This document shows positions 57,085 to 64,000 of a stretch of DNA of 64,000 nt, in pieces. Below the pieces are notes generated by a model. It did not search any database. It was given only the letters and a program-made list of their open reading frames with translations, and had not been told where the DNA came from. Source of the DNA: Cylicocyclus nassatus (lineage: Eukaryota > Nematoda > Chromadorea > Rhabditida > Strongylidae); assembly GCA_958299035.1 (NCBI GenBank), contig CATQJL010000001.1:77955594-78019593 (forward strand), given 5' to 3'. The position numbers and the translations under genes are program-made. Each line of letters opens with the position of its first letter. Positions within the stretch are counted from its first letter, which is position 1.

Positions 57085-59565
57085 TTTAGAACGTACAGGT
57101 TTTTATTTGGTGATACACTTTATTACTGCCTTACGTTTCGGTTAAACACCGTCTTCAGAGGCCTGGAACGGAGTCAGTCACTCTGATATTACTTTCCTGC
57201 CGCCAAAACCTCTTCACACCCGCGTATTCGATTCGTCTCGGGTGGAGATTGAGAGACTGGGCGTGAAAGTCTACCTACCGAGTGTATCACCGTAGCAGCA
57301 GCGTATGCTGCTTCAAGACGTGCTCGAGTAACTTGTCGAATGAGCAGTTGGATCACTATGAGATGGCTTAAGTAAGGGTAACAATCTCATAGTTCGCATA
57401 GCGCAACATATGGCAATAGATCACTTGTGATAAAAAGCCTTTCATTCTTGCCATTCATTCTTGGGTCACGGGCAAGTATGTAAGATGCTCCTAGAGCCTT
57501 TCGGGCAGCGATTTGATTTTCGAAGGCTAGAATCTTGCATTTGATGTTGTAATCGTCACCGTTGTGTTCTATATTTCTGTGTCCACCTAAAGAGGACACT
57601 ATACTCTGTCGTTTTTTGCTGGCTAAATGCTCGCTTATCCTTACGCTTAGCGGCCGACCTGTTTCTCCAATATAAATGGCAGAGCAGCTCATACATTCAA
57701 TTTGGTAGACAACGCCACATTTCGCGCAGTCTCCTGCTCTTCCGTAAGGGCACACTACGCAGTCTCGTGTAATACAAGCACTATCATACAATCTCTTGCG
57801 AACTAACTGTCTCTTGAGATTAGTGCGCGGAATATTGAAAGTATGACGTCTTTCTCCAACTGTGCTCGTCTAGGCATTGTTTGATTGCGGCAGTGACTCG
57901 TTCGGAAAAGAAAGGCAGGCACAGAGGTACCCGGTTGATACTCTGTTCACCCATCTTTTTTGGAGTTCTTCTTGAACGTTTGGGCTGCATTGTATATCCA
58001 ATTGACGTCATAATCGTAGCTGCCATTTTTAATGATTCATCTCGTTCACGTCTGCCACTACTGATGCTCTTTGCCATCTCAAACATGTTGTGAATGACAG
58101 CTCGTTTGACGGCCATCGGATGTGCGGACTTTGCGTGCAAAATTATGTTTTTCTTACTCTCTTTGCGATACCATTTGATGCTAACTGAGCCTTTATTCAT
58201 CATCAATTGCGTAATTAAAAAAAGGAGCCACCCGTTTCGCGGTTTTTCTCTTGTCAGGCTTATGTACTGCGATTGTTGATTTAGTATATTGAAGCACTCG
58301 TCCATTTCGGACTGTGTGGATGTTATAATACAGCAATCGTCAATATACCTGCAGTACATAAGCGGGCTTCTGAATAGCACAGGTTGTTCTATCTTGCTCA
58401 TGTAGCAGATTTCTAACACGGGTGCTAATCTTTGGCCCATTGCCAGCCCTCTAATCTGCGCGTAATATTTTCCACACCACCTGAAAATATTGCAGCTCAA
58501 GCATTCTTTGATGAGCGTTACGATGCGCGTCTTGCTGAGGCCGTACATCATCATGGTTGTGCCATGTGAGTCCAGCATTTCAGATAGTGCTTGCAAGGCG
58601 CTTCCAATGGATACATTTGTATACAAAGAGTTAACATCGAACGTCTCATACGCGCAATTCTCATAAAACTTCGTTTGGCGTAGTAACTCTAGAAAATGAC
58701 TTGTGCTGCTCAGGTGGGCCGGTATTTTATTCAAAAGTTGGCTGACAATTTTGACAAGGAACCAAGATATTCGATCCGCTGGCCCATTGGTGCAACTGAC
58801 GATGGGTCGTATCTTATAGGTTTTTGGAGACACAGATTGCAAATCGAGCAAAGAGAGTTTGCGCGTTTTAATTAAGCCATAGAAGACAGGGCATGTTGGT
58901 GTTTCTAGCTTGAGTCTAGTAAGGAATTTCTCGTGAAGACCAGCTTCTCTACCTATCAATGTCCAGATGTGATTTAGCTTCTTGTTTTGTGATATGAAAT
59001 CTTTCTCACATGATGGTTGATAAATAGTTCTATCTGACAGATGTTCACCAACTATCTCGCGGTCGAGGTCTTGTGACATGACTACAAACTCTCCACCTTT
59101 GTCACTGACCGAAAGGAGGACAGTGCCATTACTAATCAGTTCTCTCATCTCCCTAAAGCCTTGCTGCTGCGCGTGCGTTAAGTTAGATCTTCTTATGTTT
59201 TTATTTTCGTTGAGAATGTTCAAAATACCCATAGAAAGTATTCGGAACTTTGTGTCGGCTACAGCGTAAGGCTCAGGATCCTTGTAGAAAGCAGATGGAA
59301 ACGGTATTGGTGGTAGTATCCTTCTACTTAGAGCATCGGTTGTTTGTGGTTGGTCATCTTAACTTAATCCGAAGCTGGTCTCTTAATCGTTGCAGTGATC
59401 CAAACACGCTGCGATAAGTTTTCGCTGTTATATTCTGGGTAGGTGCAAACGAAGGTCTTAGACTCAAAAATTTAACAGCATTTGGTGAGATTTGAGCTTT
59501 ACCTAGCACCGTGACTCTTGCCGTACTCGCGTTCTCATTCGATCGAGCAGTCATAGTATCAAGAG
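57085..59565 (-). pseudogene. Penelope-like retroelement, copy L: RT plus GIY-YIG
   Basis: Minus strand. N-terminal piece ARVTVLGKAQISPNAVKFLS (to about 59,354), then, after a frameshift, IPFPSAFYKDPEPYAVADTK leading into a 470-aa frame (59,232-57,820). RT landmarks in order: VSDKGGEFVVM; YGLIKTRK; YKIRPIVSCTNGPADRI; FDVNSLYTNVSIG; AMGQRLAPVLEICYMSKIEQ; catalytic YIDDCCIITS; and the thumb-side IKWYRKESKKNIILHAKSAH. One base is missing near 57,862, ending that frame. The next frame (57,791-57,387) has the Cys-rich linker CVVCPYGRAGDCAKC and the GIY-YIG domain (VYQIEC...IYIGETGRPLSVRISEH). RT plus GIY-YIG is the canonical PLE architecture. The 3' end is at about 57,092. It is close to intact, so a recent loss. 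Confidence 0.93.
57135..57158 (-). ncRNA. Hammerhead-like motif in PLE 3' region (copy L)
   Basis: CTGAAGA, then the stem-capable CGGTGTTTAACC, then GAAAC. It fits the hammerhead core CUGANGA-stem II-GAAA. PLEs are known to carry hammerhead ribozymes in their terminal repeats. Stem III and the cleavage site were not convincingly found. Confidence 0.4.
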
Positions 59566-59610
59566 TGTGAACTACTGGTGGACTTCTACCGGCACCCAAG
59601 AGACAAAAGA

Positions 59611-61016
59611 CAATATTTTCAGGTGGTGTGGAAAATATTACGCGCAGATTAGAGGGCTGGCAATGGGCCAAAGATTAGCACCCGTGTTAGCAATCTGCTA
59701 CATGAGCAAGATAAAACACCTGTGCTATTTAGAAGCCCGCTTATGTACTGCAGGTATATTGACAATTGCTATATTATAACATCCACACAGTCCGAGATGG
59801 ACGAGTGCTTCAATATGCTAAATCAACAATCGCAGTACATAAGCCTGACAAGAGAAAAACCGCGAAACGGGTGGCTCCCTTTTTTAATTACGCAATTGAT
59901 GATGAATAAAGGCTCAGTTAGCATCAAATGGTATCGCAAAGAGAGTAAGAAAAACATAATTTTGCACGCAAAGTCCGCACATCCGATGGCCGTCAAACGA
60001 GCTGTCATTCACAATATGTTTGAGATGGCAAAGAGCATCAGTAGTAACAGACGTGAACGAGATGAATCATAAAAAATGGCAGCTACGATTATGACGTCAA
60101 TTGGATATACAATGCAGCCCAAACGTTCAAGAAGAACTCCAAAAAAGATGGGTGAACAGAGTTTCAACCGGGTACCTCTGTGCCTGCCTTTCTTTTCCGA
60201 ACGAGTCACTGCCGCAATCAAACAATGCCTAGTACAAGCACAGTTGGAGAATGACGTCATACTTGTCAATATTCCGCGTACTAACCTCAAGAGACAGTTA
60301 GTTCGCAAGAGATTGTATGATAGTGCTTGTATTACACGAGACTGCGTAGTGTGCCCTTACAGAGGGCAGGAGACTGCGCGAAATGTGGCGTTGTCTACCA
60401 AATTGAATGTATGCGCTGCTCTGCCATTTATATTGGAGAAACAGGTCGGCCGCTAAGCGTAAGGATAAGCGAGCATTTAGCCAGCAAAAAACGACAGAGT
60501 ATAGTGTCCTCTTTAGGTGGACACAGAAATATAGAACACAACGGTGACGATTACAACATCAAATGCAAGATTCTAGCCTTCGAAAATCAAATCGCTGCCC
60601 GAAAGGCTCTAGAAGCATCTTACATACTTGCCCGTGACCCAAGAATGAACGGCAAGAATGAAAGGCTTTTTATCACAAGTGATCTATTGCCATATGTTGC
60701 GCTATGCGAACTATGAGATTGTTACCCTTACTTAAGCCATCTCATAGTGATCCAACTGCTCATTCGACAAGTTACTCGAGCACGTCTTGAAGCAGCATAC
60801 GCTGCTGCTACGGTGATACACTCGGTAGGTAGACTTTCACGCCCAGTCTCTCAATCTCCACCCGAGACGAATCGAATACGCGGGTGTGAAGAGGTTTTGG
60901 CGGCAGGAAAGTAATATCAGAGTGACTGACTCCGTTCCAGGCCTCTGAAGACGGTGTTTAACCGAAACGTAAGGCAGTAATAAAGTGTATCACCAAATAA
61001 AAACCTGTACGGCATA
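59611..61016 (+). pseudogene. Penelope-like retroelement, copy R: 5'-truncated, inverted to copy L
   Basis: This plus-strand copy pairs with L (x + y = 118,103), starting inside the RT at AATATTTTCAGGTGGTGTGG. It keeps MGQRLAPVLAICYMSKI. It then loses one base near 59,712. It carries YIDN instead of YIDD at the catalytic site, has a stop at 60,070 (TCATAA versus TCATTA in L), and loses one base near 60,361 in the Cys-rich linker. The GIY-YIG domain is in frame at 60,400-60,716 and intact. L's lesion near 57,862 is absent here, so the two copies decayed separately. 5' truncation is typical of target-primed insertion. Confidence 0.93.
60945..60968 (+). ncRNA. Hammerhead-like motif in PLE 3' region (copy R)
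   Basis: Identical to the motif in copy L. PLE3 has a diverged counterpart at 38,981-39,007 in which the putative stem II has changed to AAAC/GTTT while the GAAA is kept. Confidence 0.4.
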
Positions 61017-61030
61017 AAAGAATTGTCTGA

Positions 61031-64000
61031 GTTATAGACTAAATGCCCAGATTACAAGAAAAAAGGACTTATAGTTTAATCTCTGGAGATAGTTTTTGTT
61101 TTCAGTACAATGCTAAGGCTTTCTTGAACAGAGTTTTCTATCCACAAATTTTTGTAAGTTTAAGTTTGAATCTTAACCTCTTGAAAGGGCTACCTTTCAG
61201 AATCGATTTTGAAGCCAAAATACGGGAGAGTTAAATTCGGTACTTCTCGAAAGCTGAGCTGGAAAGTAAAAATCTACTGTCACACAAAGGTTTGCATAGA
61301 TTTAATCATGTGAGATTGGCCCCTCACTGCTTTGAGAAAAAGTGGAAATTTTGTTTTCTTAGTTTCTAATCAAAGAAAATTATAGCAAATTATAGCAACT
61401 GAATAAATGAATGCCTGATGTGAATAGTATAGATGAGCAAAAGTGGAATATCAGCAGGAAGCTTATGGGCGGAAATCTGATTTTATCGCATCTTATGGGT
61501 ATCTAAAACTTTTCAACTTTGGTTTCAAAATACAACCGGATCTTTCACCTCTTCTTTTCTCTACTCCCTCCCCCTCCCTCCCCCTCCGTACCCTCCTTTC
61601 GCCCAAACTTCTTGATTGAGAAAGTTAAGTCGAAAGCAAGCAATAAAATATGCGGTTAGAAAACTAATTCTAACTGGCAGGCCAACTTGGGACTCACTTA
61701 ACTAAATTCCAGGCAGATCGTAACAATGCCCTTGATGGTAGAAGATAAAATATTACGCTTAGTGATTTGTCCGGGACATATGTGATGTTTTCGACGCATA
61801 TTCCACGCCTCATGTCTGTTTCGCTGACTTCAGCGAATTAATCGTTGCACAACACAAATCTAAAATTGGACAGCGAAAGTGAAGAGGAACAAGTAATTGC
61901 CATCATTTGCTTTGATGTAACATGTTTCCATTTTGATCTCAATTTACTGCCGCTGCTTTTGTGTTCATTTACAAATGCCCTCTGACACACAGCAGTCCTC
62001 GTAAAATTGCATCCATGCAACTGATTGTTTGTGGAGACTTAGCAGTTCAAAGCAGAATCATGTATTGAGCTTAAAGATTTTGCAAGGTAACGTCGATTAC
62101 AATCTGAAATTAAAATCTTTGATTTTAGCGCTAATAAACTTACTGCACCGTGCATCAACAACTATGCGACAAATCCATAACTCTTCGTACAACTACCGCC
62201 CTTTTTTATTGCGCTCAATCAAATCTGGTGCATGTAGTACCAAAAAAGAATCTGACATTTGTTACTAATCACATGAAATAATCATCACCGACTTCCGATT
62301 GTGCAGTCAAGACGAGCAAACTTGAGATTAAAAACTTACAATTGTGGGTTGGACTTCAATGGTAGAGCGGACTTTAATAGTAAGATGGCGCTCCAACCTT
62401 TCATCGCCAACGAAACTCTAGCTTGTGATATGAGTCGTACCCTTGCAGATAAAAAAAAAAGATTGCAATCAAAGCCGCTGCAATGCTTTCGAAAATGTTA
62501 CATATACACTTTGTAGTTTGTGCTGCTCCCATCAGCTTGCAAAAAATCAAGGCTAGGGTGGCAGCTACTCAGTGAATCGCGAGATTTAGGCAGCCGAGCA
62601 ATTTATAAGCAGGCGGGCACAGGGAAAATAGATCGCTGATTTCTTACGGTCCGTCCGCAGATATAGGAAAAGTGTTAGCCACATTTGAGACGAAGAACAG
62701 TCGATGCTTTTTCATAGAGTGATGCGGCGCAGTGGCGCATTTTTGTGGACTTTCCGAAATATGCAAAATTGTTGAGGGCAGCATGGTCCTCTAGGCTGAC
62801 CAGACCGCGCTGCGTACGGGCACACACGACGTACCCAGCGTACGCCGCTATGCCGCACAGTCTAGTTCAACCAAAGAACCTGCGGGTACCTTTCTGAGAG
62901 TAGTACACCAAACTCGGGGCATCAAACCAACGACACATCTGACCATAAAGTGTCACCTGTGCTCGGCTATGTTCGAAACTGCGTAACAAGAGCCAGAGCG
63001 TTCGCTGATAACTTGGCCAGAGTTCGCTGAAAGAAGTTATTTGATGTGCGCTCGCAGAAAGTTTTGCAATGCTGCTTACTGGCAGAACATACAGCAAAGA
63101 AAAGTACCGCTTGCTGAAGTTTTAGCCACTCCCCGGCTGACCGCTTGCAGGAAAGCGCGAGTTCGCGGTCTGCCTGCCTGGCGACTATCTGAATGAATGC
63201 AAAAGTCAATGTGGGCTGGTGTAGATGCTCGTCCAAAAAGGGTGACTTGTAAAGCACTGAAGTCTTCGATGGACCACAGCTCGCGAGAATTTTGAAAAAT
63301 AGATTATTCCGAATTTATTGTTAAATTAATCCTTTGAAAAGATGCTTAACACGGTCACTTGAATCGTCACACAACTTTGCGGTCGTCAAAAACACAGGAA
63401 GATACGACAACGATAAGATACGATAAGATAGTCAAACAAATTTGGAAATCGTTCAAAGTTCAGTTCAAAGTTCAGGAAGTCGTACCATTTCCAATTCATA
63501 TGAATTTCAGGACTGCTTGAAGATGCATATTTGACTGGCATGCAACATTCGTAAGCGGAGGAGTAGCGTAGTTGGCACTGAGAGCAAAATCGTGTATTTG
63601 CCTATGCCAAAACTTTTTTGGCTGGGGGCTACCCTATTTCTTACGAGAGTGCTGTCTGAAAGACCGTAGCTGCAACCACAGGCCTACATCATCCGTTGTG
63701 GCTAGAAAAGTCAGACTTTCTTGTACGCTGTACTTCACCGCTACTTTCACCTTATCTTTGCCACATTTTAAAAATTTTTATATTATTGCGAGTCCCTTGA
63801 AACGATTATATCGGCTGGCATCATTTCACACTATTTATCTGTGGCGCACCGATGTCAGAATTCACAACGCGTGTTTACACACGTGATAACTATCTAAACT
63901 CAGAAACACCAGAAAACAGCAAAATGCTCTTACTATTATATTAACAATGTGACGTACTAATGACAAAAATCTTGTTGATCTTTTTGTGATTTATTGGAGG
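61031..64000. other. Intergenic sequence, nothing recognised
   Basis: No frame above about 105 aa, no domain and no clear transposon ends. A C/T-rich tract lies at about 61,553-61,600. Frames near 62,867-63,257 are short and unsupported. Confidence 0.5.

Noticed and set aside
63550..63700. tRNA-like stretch near AGCGTAGTTGGCACTGAGAGC
   Set aside because: No B-box at tRNA spacing and no cloverleaf.

Overview
The window looks like repeat-dense, gene-poor DNA from an animal, most likely a nematode. I infer a clade V strongylid (hookworm or trichostrongylid type). The reasons are many mariner-type MITEs with TTAGGTTG ends, short introns with tttcag or ttttag acceptors, Penelope-like elements, and a SINE whose sequence I associate with strongylids. 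I see no intact, confidently functional host gene. Almost every open frame in the first 38 kb is a chance frame inside a transposon end.

Layout. (1) Positions 1-23,826 form a giant palindrome. The left arm (1-8,302, cut by the window edge) is inverted-repeated as 14,645-23,826 around a 6.3-kb spacer. Each arm carries the same nested mariner-type MITEs and a dead mariner transposase. The outer ~5.3 kb of the arms align without net indels, while the inner ends are visibly diverged. The spacer holds satellite-like repeats, a SINE with target duplications and PIF/Harbinger-like MITEs, one with a tRNA-like core. (2) 23.8-38.9 kb is a layered transposon landscape: TTAA MITEs, mariner MITEs, a Penelope fragment, a Tc1-like foldback containing a Helitron, and a Harbinger-like MITE containing a GC-rich Harbinger-like element. 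(3) A Penelope-like element (PLE) on the minus strand (about 51,640 to 38,938) is split by a 10,023-bp insertion (39,543-49,565) with terminal inverted repeats and a TA target duplication. (4) 51.7-56.0 kb holds further MITEs, a hAT MITE with an 8-bp duplication and a second Helitron. (5) 57.1-61.0 kb is a head-to-head pair of PLEs with reverse transcriptase and GIY-YIG endonuclease. (6) 61.0-64.0 kb shows nothing I recognise.

The most interesting object is the 10-kb element. It carries a decayed IS630/Tc1/mariner-superfamily transposase (about 42,370-40,915, minus strand). It also carries spliced-gene fragments of two unrelated host genes: ribophorin I (the OST subunit of N-glycosylation) and a PKD-domain protein, both with introns. 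Two arrays of the same 23-bp minisatellite flank these fragments. Removing the insertion plus one TA rejoins the split PLE in frame with the PLE copies at 57.7 and 60.4 kb. This looks like a large Tc1/mariner-type transposon that captured host gene segments at the DNA level.

All calls come from reading the sequence. Family names rest on motif recognition, and no database search was run.
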